DNA of 64,000 bases, taken from NCBI GenBank assembly GCA_914767715.1, contig OU612071.1, forward strand, positions 17,604,948 through 17,668,947. Direction: 5' to 3'. Under the pieces are notes generated by a model. It had not been told where the DNA came from. It saw nothing but the letters and a program-made list of their open reading frames with translations, and did no database searches. This document shows, piece after piece, positions 1 to 12,600 of the stretch (within the stretch, counting starts at the first letter, position 1; every line of letters begins with the position of its first letter). The translations under genes and the position numbers were made by a program. Source of the DNA: Membranipora membranacea (lineage: Eukaryota; Bryozoa; Gymnolaemata; Cheilostomatida; Membraniporidae).

Positions 1-3000
1 GGGACAGAGGAAAAAGGGATTGACTCAATTCATCAAACTGCCAGGAACTGTCATATTCCTCATGGTGTTTGTTGCAGCAAATTATGGAACTATGGGCATT
101 TATAACATGGCAGGGGCTTGGGTAGTTGAAACAGTAAGTCACTGAAGAATACAGGCGTTTATAACATCTATTGTATGGGAACAACTGTAAATTTGAACTT
201 CTCTAGTAGATAATACAGCCAAATAGAGAGAATGTATTTGCAGATTGCAACACAATGCAGCTTGTCTCACATCTGTTTCAGTTGTATTACTGTTTGGATG
301 TGGCCAAGAAAAATCGAATAGCACAAGTACCTCAAAAGCTATATGATAAGGTAGCAATAACTTAAGCGCATCAATAATGAAATTATTTTTTCTTATAGTT
401 TGGTGTGCCAATATCCACTTGGAATTTGTACTATGTAGGAGCACCATTGATGTATGTAGTTGGAAGCATTGTTGGAACGGCAATAACTAACAGGGTAAGC
501 TTATGAATTGGAGGTTGTGTTGAGCTCACATTACACATCTCAATCAGTGTAATAACGCACACAGATATGATGCCACACTATTTGTAAGAATGTGTAACTT
601 TAATCGATAATTTAGTACTAGAACTGGTAAGATCAGAGACCACCGAAAAGGAGCAAAACTAGTCGGCTCAGTTGGACAGATCATAGCTTAGTTCACTCAT
701 GGTTCACTGGTCAGAGTGAACATATATACGATTCATTTGTCTGTATTCGGAGTTGCTCCCCTGTACATTGGAGGAAAAACAACTCCGAATTTAGGCAAAT
801 GGATCAATATTGATCAAGACTCTAGAGCATGGGTGGGCAACCTTTTCTTGAAAAAGGCCACATTTTCTGCAGGCTCAACTCAAAAGGCCGCAACAGGGAT
901 AAGGGATAAGATTGAAACTGGACTGCCAATTTTGGAACTTCCTATTTTGTTAATACTCAGATTTGTGTAAAGACTGCAGTATGTTGCAAGAACCATTAAC
1001 TCAGCAGAAATGTGGGTTTATCTAATCTTCTGGAGTTTTGTGACGTCATTTTATCTCATGATTGGATTTTGTATGTGTCTGTTTTTCATGTGTATGGCAA
1101 AGGGCAGGGTAGGATGGGTGCTGTAGGGCTCTCCTAGCGGTCAAAGTGTAAAAAGTTCATAACGGAGCAGTTGTGGCGGAGAAAAAAGTATTTTCGCGCA
1201 GCGAAAAATTTTTTTGGAATTCTTTGCGTCCTGTCATCATCTTCAGCTTACTGCGCCCACCCTCCTGTAAGGGGGCAATCTTTTGCAAATGGTTGTGAAA
1301 TGAAACTGGAAAACTTCAGCCATACTGCAGGAGCACTTGTAATAAAGAGACTTTTTGATACAAATCTGCCTTTCGTCTAAAATGACTGTTTTGCAAAAAA
1401 TACTAATTGCTTTTATCTTAGAGAACTTTGTAATCTTATCATCCAAATGTCACTGTTTTGTGTTATTTCGAAAGAAAAACACCTTGAGAGTCGTTGGCAC
1501 CAGTACCAAAGTTATGATGATTTTGTGTAAAGTGGCTGGGGAAGCTTTGCTACATTGCAGACTAGAGAAAGGCCACAATTTTGAAATATATAGTATTTTC
1601 AGAGCGCTATGCATACTTTACTACAAAATTGATGTGTAATAATTTTTTTAGGCATAAGGCTACAATTAGGCCGCAAAAGATTACCCATTAGGCTGCACTG
1701 GCAAAAAGGCCGCAGGTTGCCCACAGCTGCTCTAGAGCATGGGTGGGCAATCTTTTTCTAAAAAAATTCCACATTTTACACAGGCTCAACACAATTAGGC
1801 GCAACATATCTTTCAGGTATAAAATCGGAACCGGAGTAACAACTATGTACAAACTAAAACAAATTTATTTGTAAAAGCTGTGGTATGTTGCAAGAAACTT
1901 CAGCTCAACAGAAATACTGATTTAAAAAGTCTTGTGACGTTTTGCATGTGTATGGAAAAGGGCTGGGTGGGTGTGGGAGGGGTGCTGGCACCCCTCCGCA
2001 ATGGGGAAGTTTTTTGCGAATGCCTGTAAAATTAGATGCAATCTGGAACATTTCAGCGATAAAGCAGGAGCATTTGTAACATGAAAACTTGTTAATACTC
2101 ATCTGCATTTCTTGTTCAAGGTGACAGATTTGCTAAAAACATTAATAACTATGATATTAACGAAAATTTTTATTGGAATTTCCAAAGGTCACCGTTCTGG
2201 GTTATTTTGAAAATAAAGCACTTGAAAAAGGAGTTAACACCAATACAGCTGATCTAGAGGTATGCAGGACTTTTACTTCTACCCAATAGGAATTAGCGGT
2301 GTAAAATTCTAAAATCCGACAATATCTCACAAACACAACTATGTCTGAGAATTAAACGCACAGCTTTTTTTGCAGCCCATTAGATAATTGTTACTGAGAC
2401 ATAATTCATCTCATGTCATGATATATGCTGCCTGGTAAAAAAAGAACTGTGGCAAGCTTTTAACGAATAGGAATATCTATGATTGGTGTTACACGTCACA
2501 AATACAACGACAAAACAAATTATACAGGCGATTTGGTCTAGATAAAAAATTAACATAGAAAAGGAGATTGCAATTGCCGCTATCTGAGCTTATGACAGGC
2601 CGTACATGGGCAGCTACTATAAGACAACTGAATAATAGTATAATCTGTGACAAGTGTGCATGAATGAATGAAAATAATTAAGAAATCATAGCAGTAGCTG
2701 CTGTTATTTAAACTCACATGGGAGAAGTGTAAAGCACATTACATGACAATTACTTTAATTATATACTTTTATACTTTTAGGAGCACAGAGTTTAACCAGG
2801 GAGAATGGTTTAACCATGGGTAATAATATCTGCCCCCTTTAGTGATTAGCCTTTGAACCTTGGAAATTTCTATCAAAGCATATGGCTTTGAACCATTGAT
2901 AATACCATTAAAGCAGATTTTAAACGCTTTGCCCAGGCACTAAGGCTTAAATGATTTGCTCAGGTATGACTGTTCTTTTAGATATTAGCCTTTGAAGCAT

Positions 3001-5600
3001 AGAAATTTCTATTTGAGCAAATTTTAACCATCAATATTTCTATTGAAGCAGATTTTACACATTTTGCCCAGGCACTTAGGCTTTATTAAGTTGCACTGAT
3101 GATTAATTGAGGATTGCACATAGGCAAAACATGCAATCTCATAGACATAGACAAAACTATGTCTATGGGATTCAATAAAAATGGCTAGAAAAAGCCAAAA
3201 AACCTGTGCTGGCTGTTGCAAGTTTTCTATGTCATAGCATCACCTGCTGTTTTTCATACTACTCCCAAAGAGAAGATCAGGTATGAATCTAGTTATCTTG
3301 ACAATAATTGAGGATGGATAGGCAAAACTGTAGGTGTTTATTGTGTGCAAAAATAGGGCTCAGCTGCCACATAAGTTGTCAGAAGTCCCCTATGAGAACT
3401 GCTTCATGGGCATTGCCATAATACCACCTCAAACTTCGTTTTCGGTGGGATGAGTACCTGACAGTGCCCACCCCTTATTGTTGAAATTGACCTCAGTGTG
3501 CAAAACCTGTTTTCTTTTTCATAGTACTCGAGCTGATGATGAATAGATAATAAATTCACTCCCCCTCGATCAGTGTTGTACATGCAAAAGTATATCATGT
3601 GATCGATGAGGTACTAATGAACAAGTTGTGTGCTACAGTTCCTTAATTAGTCATAGATCCAAATTGGATCATCATATTCAAAAGAAAGCATAATCAAGAA
3701 GCAAGCATGCAAGAAATCTAAAACTCAAAAAGTTGTTTGTCAGATGTGCACTGAATATAACCCTGGCATATTTGCAGGGCTGAATTATTGCTATCTTGAT
3801 GTTGAGCGTCCCAATGCTATTTCATTATTTTATTGGGGTATCAAAACATTGAAAACTTCTTGCAAACAATAAAAATGATAGGCTTTGAGCTACAAGTTAC
3901 AACCAGTTGTATTTCAGGTGTTTTTGAGTGAGTGATCCACTCAATATACTTTAGATATTCTGTAATTTGCACTTATTCTTACACTGTCATCCAGGGTTAT
4001 GTGTACTCAACAGTGTTTGCAAGCGCAGCTGGTTACATACTCTGCTTCCTCTTCATGTGTCCAAGTCCACTCCTTGATCCTCTCTTCAACAATAAGCAGT
4101 AGGTATTTATTTTCCTCTCAGAATTTGAAAGTTTACATTTATTCAGATCCTGCATCGTTTGCAAATATGTGTATATATCGGTGATAATCATGGTTCAGTT
4201 GATTGAAGCAGGTATCATGCAAAAGAATTTTTTTAAGCTAAAGCATTGATGCTTAAGAGCAGCATAATAGGACGGTTCAACTAAGTTGTTAACGGAGCAA
4301 GAGAAGAAACTATATGGAGCATAAGGGTGGTGTTTAAGCAATGGATTGTGTTGTTGCAATGATGTTATAATTCTTGAATCAGTTGAGTTATCAACTCAAT
4401 ATCAGGTATGCATATTGCAAACTGATGATAGCGTCTCTAAAGCTGCATAAGGTGTTCTGTCAAGGTGTCTTATAGAATCTATATAGATGGCTTACCTTTG
4501 GTAATGAGCATGAATTTATGTGACTCTGGTTTGTCTATGACAAAGCAAGCACAGGTTTTTATTCAGACACTAAATGTGAACTACATCTAATTTATGATAT
4601 TTTAGTTTTCTGCCGATGACAGTGATACTATTTGGACTTCACTCATTCTTTGAACAACATCTCCAGGTTCCTCTCTACCAGGCGCTTGTGAATCTGGCTT
4701 TGTAAGTTGAATGTCACACAACAAACATATCATAAGAGATTGAGGTGTAAGAGTATGATTCCTTTTGATTACTGTTTGATGTTGCAGCCGGATACAGAAG
4801 AGTTAACTCAATGATAGGCTTTAATATCTGATGTTATCAATTTGCAGGTTTACATATTTTTTATTGAACCAATAGCTATGATGAGTTAACAAGCCATCAA
4901 TAATTGAATTATTTAGCTTTTAATGTGGTATACTTCTCTCATGAGTTGTTAGGTTCATGTCATGTCTGGTTTGGTCTCAAATTAATCAGTGTTTATAATC
5001 TCAACATCAGCATCAAACTCTGTGTCACAACATTTATCAGATTTTCAGATTTGGGAGTCAATTTTGATCACACTGACATTTTTTTTTTCAGGGCAAATGG
5101 ACATGACGCAGACAGTGTTAACACATATGCTGTTGTAACCTCAGCAGTTAATTTTTCTTGGGCCATTGGCTCTATGCTGGGTTCGCCCTTGACTGGAATA
5201 ACAACTCAGTATATTGGTTTACCGTGGGCAACAACTATCATTGCATTGATAGATGCTATAGTGGTAAGTATGAGCAAGTTCTAGGCTTATATTGCAATGC
5301 AATGATGCGCATGTATTGAATTTGGATCTCTCAAATGATCAATTCGCTTGAACTGAATAGTGTTGTAGCTTGAGAAAATCAGTGAGTTGATTGTCAGAAC
5401 TAACAAGGTTGCGTCTTGCAAGCCTCAAGAGCTGACCTATTCATCCCGCACTTTCACTATCGCAGAAATTTATAATCATAAGCATGTCAGAGGTTTTTGA
5501 GGAATTTATCATTGCTATGTGTCCTCTTATTTGATTGTAGATCACCATACTTGGTCTATTTCTGGTTATCATGAAAATATTAAGAAAGCCTTTATCATAG
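1..5600 (+). CDS. SLC18B1-like: SLC18B1-like MFS transporter, copy A (5' end outside window)
   Basis: This is the C-terminal half of a 12-helix major-facilitator transporter related to SLC18B1, a vesicular polyamine carrier in vertebrates; the substrate here is unknown. Six exons are visible: 1..133, 399..494, 3995..4098, 4606..4701, 5092..5263 and 5541..5600 (stop TAG). They correspond to exons 6-11 of copies B and C and have the same lengths; only the first is cut by the window edge. All five introns are GT-AG. Readable segments include FIKLPGTVIFLMVFVAANYG, GYVYSTVFASAAGYILC, FLPMTVILFGLHSFFEQHL and PWATTIIALIDAIV, ending ILRKPLS. There are no stops or frameshifts. It is closest to copy C: even introns 7 and 10 share recognisable sequence, which implies a recent duplication. 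Intron 7 is swollen by inserted repeats. The gene converges on copy B. Confidence 0.88.
828..1729. mobile_element. Non-autonomous hAT-like DNA element, copy 1
   Basis: The element begins CATGGGTGGGCAACC and ends with the imperfect inverse (its complement reads CAGCTGTGGGCAACC), giving terminal inverted repeats of about 15 bases. It is flanked on both sides by the same 8-base sequence CTCTAGAG (820..827 and 1730..1737). An 8-bp target duplication and CA-G-GTGGGCAA ends are typical of hAT transposons. No transposase frame is visible, so it is non-autonomous. Confidence 0.75.
1738..2251. mobile_element. hAT-like DNA element, copy 2, internally deleted
   Basis: A second copy starts at the very next base after the CTCTAGAG that closes copy 1. 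It begins CATGGGTGGGCAATC and runs through homologous internal sequence (compare 1981..2120 with 1245..1385). It ends in CAGCTG followed by ATCTAGAG at 2252..2259, a one-base variant of the same target. Relative to copy 1 it lacks the right-hand part, including most of the right inverted repeat. Confidence 0.65.
2837..3084. repeat. Diverged two-copy tandem duplication
   Basis: Two similar units, starting near 2839 and 2977, share the order ATTAGCCTTTGAA, GAAATTTCTAT, AAGCAGATTTTA and TTTGCCCAGGCACT. The unit is about 138 bases. It lies within the inserted part of copy A intron 7. Confidence 0.6.
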
Positions 5601-6520
5601 AATCTTCAATAGTCTAAGCGAAGTCTCGAAGCAAAAAAAATCAACGAACAGAGCTCCCCAGTGGGACTCAGCACATGAACTCCTGCCAGACAAGCCGTCT
5701 GTGAGTGCATGTGTGATTACACAGTGCACCATCTCACAATCCCTGAATCAAAAATAAAGCGATGACACTTATTGACCACCCTAGATTTCATGATCATTAC
5801 TGCACACACTGCACTCACACTCCACTTATTCATACTGCTTCACGGCATTCTCCTTATCTATCACATCATATGTTTGAAGGTCAAGAAGATAGACAATGGT
5901 TACAATTTGAAGAAGTATATAGACATCAGTTGGGAGTAACAAAAAAATATTCATGAGATTGTTGGAGTATAGGAAAGTAGTGGTTAGGTGTAGGATCAAG
6001 TATGTCTAAGTTATTAGGTAATGCTCACAAGCACTGTGTTGTATGTTCCAGCAGTATAAGGCTATGCTATTGTTTTCATTCTTTGAGATCAGTTTAATAA
6101 TAAACTTTTACAAAACTTTACAATGTAAACGTTCATTATCAGAGTATTTCATATATTATTGCCTTGAAACATACACAGTGCTACATCAAACTTTTAGGTA
6201 CTCCCATACTCGTGATGGTGTTTTAAACATCAATTTATGATATCAATGAATGTTAAGTATTTCGAGTGTTTGGGTAGTTCAAACATTATTTATCTGAATA
6301 TGTCAAGACTGTTATAAAACATTGGGCTATGCACCAGATAAATTATCGAGCTTAGGAATAATTAAATTTGGTAACTGCAACACAAAATTGGAATAAGTGG
6401 GTTAGTCTTTTGGGCTTTGCAGACTAGAAAAACCATCGCCAAGAATCAAATTCGGATGTTTAGGATAGAATTGCAGTTGGCTTAATTAAAATGTGATGTA
6501 CACATTCACAAAGAAATAGT
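5601..6520. other. Intergenic region between convergent copies A and B
   Basis: No gene is recognised. The stretch holds the copy A poly(A) signal candidate and otherwise featureless AT-rich sequence. Short open frames at 5762..5956 and 6043..6240 have no recognisable domain and no splice context. Confidence 0.5.
5753..5758 (+). terminator. Poly(A) signal candidate, copy A
   Basis: AATAAA lies about 150 bases after the copy A stop codon and is the first such hexamer downstream. The RNA 3' end is an inference. Confidence 0.45.
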
Positions 6521-6526
6521 TTTATT
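6521..6526 (-). terminator. Poly(A) signal candidate, copy B
   Basis: AATAAA on the minus strand (TTTATT on plus) lies about 140 bases beyond the copy B stop codon at 6668..6670. Confidence 0.5.
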
Positions 6527-6667
6527 AGCCATTGTATCATTGTCAGTTGCTTGTGATAGGTTTTGCACTCATTTTCTTAGACTTCAGACTAACATTGTTC
6601 TGTGCAGATCCTCGATTTTGCTTGTCAATGATTTCTAACCTCTTGAAAACTGAGTCAAATCTGCGTT

Positions 6668-9600
6668 CTAAGAAAGAGGTTTCCCTAATAACTTCATGGT
6701 GACCAGAAAGATGACTAGTATTGTGATCTATAATAAAGAAAAAACAGTATAAAGATAGGAATTCAGAAACGCCATGGTTCATCAGTAATAGAATTTCTAA
6801 CATTATACATAACTTTACCCAGAAAGTCCTTGAGAGGTAATGAAAATGAGCCAGCTAATAACAACAAAGGATAGATAAAGGTAAATTTAACAAAAGTGTT
6901 ACTCTTTCTGAGCTTCTACAAGAAAATCACTTATCTGAATCAATCAAATAGTTATCACCTTCAACTTCCCCAAACATATTGTCACAACATATATTAATAC
7001 GATTACGGTTGTTGCCCATGGTGAACCAAAGCATCGAATGACTACACCCATCAGAGGTTAGCCTAGCATAGCACAAACCGCCAATGAAAAGCTAACAACA
7101 CAATAAGGCATTATCTAGACATACTTACAACTATACAATCTAATAGTGCGATGATAGTTGTTGCCCATGGGAAACCAATATACTGAGTTGCTACACCAGT
7201 CAAGGGCGCACCCATCGTCGCCCCAAATGCCCATGAAAAGTTTACCGCTGCTGAAATAATAGCGTATGTGTTCACACTGTCTGCACTATGTCCATTTGCT
7301 CTGTAAATTGAAATTTGGTGGGTATAAAAAATTCTGTGAATGGAGTAACCATCCAATTTTGTCACCCGATCTTGTGACTTCTCCTAAGGATCACCTTGGC
7401 CAGCAAGATATTATAATTTAAAATGAGTCGCGTGAAGATTGGATGTAAATGATAAATTTGTTTGGTATTTTTCCACACAAGGTGTTGCTTGCCTGTCAAA
7501 TCCATAATAGGGGTATATTTCAGCAGCATTAAAATAAGCATTCCATAAAATAAATATTCAGTCTGATTTTTGTCAAAAAAGTAAATATTTCTTGCTATAT
7601 GACATGGGGGTGAATTTAAGCCAAATATTTGTATCATAAACACAAATAAATTAATCGGCGAACTTTTTGGAAACAAGTGTCACAAACAATTGTAAAAACG
7701 AATTCAGTCTAGTTTGTCAAATTATTGGATTACAAAATTAAATTAAACTTACAGTGCAATATTGACGAGTGCTTGAAAGGATGGAACAAACAGGTAAGGT
7801 TCTAGGAATGAGTGAAGCCCAAATAATATCACTGTCATCGGCAGAAAGCTGAAAGACCATAATAGAAAATTAGCACATTTTGTGTCAATCAATTTTTAGC
7901 TGGCAGCTATAAACTAGATCTTTGCTGGCTGCCTGGCAAGCCTCTCCTTATCACTTGTTGGCTTTAAGAAGATTTAAAAATAGCTCATGGAGGACCAAAA
8001 TAATCATAGTGTAGAATGACATAGGGCACCTAAATAGTCCCTCTTTTGAATGCAGCCAGGTAAATCAAAAAGAAAATAAAACGTCCCCCTTTACACAACC
8101 TGACAATGTGATGGTTCTGATAAGTTGGGCGAAGTGAACCTAATACAACCAAACAGAGCCAATACAATGGCTACAGCTTCATCTGTAATGTGTATGCATT
8201 GTACAAAAATACACCTACTGTTTGTTATTGAAGAGAGGATCAAGGAGTGGACTAGGACACATAAAGAGGAAGCAGAGTATATATCCGGGTGCGCTTGCAA
8301 GCATCGTTGAGTACACATAACCCTGGTAAATTACAATCAAATTTTAACATTCATATCACAAATAAATGTTAATATGTGCTTTACAGAGGTATCTAAGGTC
8401 CTAGGTACAACACCATGAGGACATGCTGCATTTACTTAATATAAAAGAAAGACCTGCGTTTAGATCGAATAAAAGACGATGAAATACACAAAGATCATGA
8501 TAGTTCAATTTAAGAGCAGTTGCCATGAAAGTATCTAATTTACCCAAGCTTCATGATTTGCTCTGATTTATTCATATTTCGGGATGCTAAAGACTTTGTT
8601 TTATGGAAGGCTTGAATTGGATGGGTCTGTGTGACCTGAACCCAGGTTGATCCGAGTTACCTCGGCAGACCCCTTCTCAAAGAAAAGAAATGATATGATT
8701 AAGCTGAAATTTGAGTTGAAAAACCTTACCCGATTAGTTATAACTGATGCCAAAGTGTTACCAATGAGATACATCAGTGGTGCGACAGCAAAATACATGC
8801 TCCATGTAGATATAGGTACATCAAACTGTGAAAACAAAAATGATATTAAAGACTTAGTTTGAGTTTGAGGCTGCTATTTTGTATCACATCTTATTCTCCA
8901 TATTTTATTTTATTGGGAATGAGCGGATGTTTCCCCTGTGGTACGTCACAACCGTCATACTTATTATGCGTTATTACAGTATTAATCACACAGATGATTA
9001 TCAAAATTCAGACCTAGGTGGGATTCGAACCTGTGTCCACATACCTGCATGCAAAGACTCTACCATTGCGCCACTAGGCCCAGCCAAGTGAGCCAGTATA
9101 CAATTTAGATCAGCATGCCCATTTGAACCTTGGTTCGAGACCCGCCTGGGTATGAATCTTGATCATCATCTGCCCGCTGATTCTTACTGCCGATAGACTG
9201 CCGTCACCTTGGAAGTTTGAGAGGCCATAACTTCCTCAATATTTAGATTCTAAAGCTGGAATTCGCTCACATAATTGAATAAAATATGGAGAATAATATG
9301 TGATACAAAATAGCAGCCTCAAAGTCTTTAATATCTGTAATATTCTATTTTCCCAATGATAGCAGATTGCACAATTTGTGCATTTTTTGTGTAATTGTAT
9401 CTATTTTCCTTCAATATTGCAAGCATCTTGTAGATATACAAAGTAAAGATTGATGGTTTAAACCTACCTGCTTGATGATTCGCAATTTCTCTCTAGTCAC
9501 AAAAGTTTCAACAAACCCTGTTGCTAAAGGCAGGCAAAGTGAAAGATCATAAAGCAAAAAGGGTATTATTTTCAGCATAAGACAATACTTGGAACCTGGA

Positions 9601-12600
9601 AAATACCATTGTCTTGCAGTGTTTTCAAAATATTCCTATCTATAACACTACCGCATTACAATTTCAATCGTGAATGGTATCCGATGAGAGTTCAGGGATT
9701 AAAAAATATTATCACAGGTTGATACTTACTGTTTCGACAACCCAAGATCCTGTCATGTTGAGGACTCCTGCTGTTCCTGCATTTCCTGCTGCACACACCA
9801 TAAGCACTATGATAGCACCTGGCAGTTTGATGAAGTCACTGAACCCCTGTGTCTTTCCTCCAACTTTCACATCAACTTTATTGTAATACAGAAAACTAAA
9901 GATAATCAGCAACTGCTATAAAAACAGTTTCTGAATGCGGATATCAAAAGTAACGGCTGGGGATTCAAACCTTCTTTTTACTCAGAATACATAATGGAGC
10001 ATTTTCATTTTAATTTTGGTTTGCTCGCATGTTTAGCTTTGATAGTGCAAATGATCATATTCTTGGCTACCAAGTGAGAGGTCATGGGCTTGATTCCCGC
10101 TCTTGGCTCGAGAGATGTATCCTGGCTTCTTCCTACCCATAAATCACATTTAATTTATTAATTTAATCAATTTTGAATAATTATCATTGATAGAATTATA
10201 ATTTTTATTTACCATCCTATTTATAGAAGCCCCCTTAAGCTCAGATGGCTTGTGTGGGGTAGTCAACCCATTCACTTTCCTGCCGGTGCCCGCAAAGGTA
10301 TTGATAGAGTCGCCATTCCTCCCCGGCAGAAAGAAAAGTGGAAACAACATAATTTTACTCACCGATATTTGGAACACAGAATACACATGGAATAGCACTC
10401 AGAAAAACTGTACCTCCGACCACTATAAAGCTGAATGTAAATCCAACCAACTGAAAAAAATCAAGATTACCAACATCAATCATCTTAAAGACAACCAAAG
10501 ACCACTGCATGCTATAGTCAGGCAGTCACTTATGATGAAGTTATATCAGTTTCATATGGTTAATAACTTAATGCTCTTCTTGGTATGAATTATTGATGAT
10601 GCATGACAGAGGTGCAATACAAGAAACAAGCACATCCTGTTCACTGTCACATCATTATGCAGAGACTGAGAATGACCTTTCCATTATTTCCACCATCAAT
10701 AATTCATGACAAGTAGAACATTGAATTTTTTTTTCTATGAAAATCAGACACAACTTTATCATAAGTGGCTGCCTGACCATAACATGCATTGGTATTTGGG
10801 TTGTCTTTAAGCAATATTATGTAGTTACCGAGTACCAATAACAATCTAATCAGTAAATGTATTGAGGCTCTGACCCTGAAATATTTATATTAAAGATTTG
10901 CTCTCAAAAGCTTGGAATTGATCCCAGGAAAGAGGTGAGCTCTTTGTTTTCCGAGGAAATTCTGCACATCTAAGTTTAATTTTGAGTTCCTTGATAACTG
11001 GATCGCGGAACTGACAAGAACAAATGATTACTGAATGTAGTGCCTAACTTACTTTCATTAAGACTCCTCCGATCAAACCACCAAGAGTAAAACCCAGTCC
11101 GACTGTTAGCTGTATGGCACCCTACAAAAAGATGTAAACTTGTTATAGGAGAAAGGGGAAAATTTAAATCTCCTGCTTTTAACATAAAAGAAAACAATGT
11201 AGAGGCAAAGTAGTTCAAATAGTTGTAAATCAGAACAATTAGAATCTTTTCGATGTAGTCAGATCAATATAAATGAAGTAATCATCAATCAATCGAACCA
11301 GTTATATCATTAAAAATTGCTCAATAACGCCAACAAAAATTAATACAATATGGCAGCATGTATAAAACCAAGTCATGCTCACAAATATTGTAGCGTCGGA
11401 GTAAAATTTGGACTGCATTAGAATTGACGTGGAAGACACCGTAAACAGCATGCATCCATTCCCAGAAACCGTCCTCAACATTGTGAACAGTGCAAACAAC
11501 GCTTCTGGTTGTTTCAGATATGAGATTAACCTTAAATTGATGAAAAGAAGTACATTAATTTTGTTTATTTCATCAACCAATTGACTGCAGCTTTAGGCAT
11601 TGTCATAAGAATTGAGAACAACAGTGTGGTAGCTTCAGTTGACATAGCAGTAAAAAGGGAAATAATTAAAGTTGATAGTGAGAAAAAAAGCAACATCAGG
11701 TAAAAAGTCATTAATTACATTGCAAGAATTAGGAAACTAAAATTATGTAACCAAATAGGTTCACAGTTTACGAAAGGCATTTTTATATTTAATTAAGGGT
11801 TTATTTGGATAATTTTGACATATTATCATTCAATATCAAAAAGTATAGGATTGGTAAGTGCTCAATATATGATGTAATTTTTCTGTCATAAGAAACTCAC
11901 CCAAATATCACTGATGCAGTTCCACAAATTGCAGCTCCTAAAATCATCGACTTTTTAGCGGAAATTTGACTGATCTATCAAGTAAAAAATGAATTTTGTG
12001 AATCAGAGGTATCGTAATAAATTCCAACTCAATCACTCACAACACTATTGAGGTTAGATGGTAGGGCCACATGAAATTGACCATGTAAATATCACTTGTT
12101 CTTGTAGCATTGTGGTGGCTTATTAACATATCAGATGTGGGTTAAAACCTAACCAGATAATGACACATCACACACTAAGTCGTTCGTATGTAGTCTTGAA
12201 ACACAGTTCTAACTTGGAGTTGTGCTTTCACGTATCTATCACGCAGGTGTCAGACAGATCTGGGACTATAATTGAATGGACCTGCAAGGTAATTTGACCG
12301 TTGTAAATTATATGGTAGACTAGCACTGTACAGGTAATAATCATTACAGGAATTAGGGCATGACTAAAATTTAATCCTCGAGATAGTCGATCAGTTTAAG
12401 TGCAAGTGAAAGAAAGAAAACACATAGTATACTGTATCACTTGTATGGTACACCGAATGATTAGAATTATGAAACTCAGAGATTATCATGATCCATTAAT
12501 TTCCTATATGATCTGTCCAGATCAAACCGTATGTAATGGTATGTATCTATAGTCAAGAAAGGCAGGGCAACAATTTAAAGCTAGAAATACTTCCTGTTGT

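Larger units (their letters stand above)
495..3994 (+). other. Intron 7 of copy A, expanded by repeats
   Basis: This 3.5 kb intron is 704 bases in copy C (37224..37927). Its left end (to about 615) and right part (from about 3450) resemble the copy C intron. The middle holds two hAT-like elements, a diverged tandem duplication and a small hairpin at about 3141..3172 (11-base arms, CATAGACATAG and its complement). Several short open frames here (716..970, 1171..1639) lie inside the transposon-like copies and do not look like genes. Confidence 0.7.

Noticed and set aside
9010-9081. Functional tRNA gene
   Set aside because: Acceptor stem and boxes fit, but anticodon and T stems do not pair, and it sits inside a foldback element.
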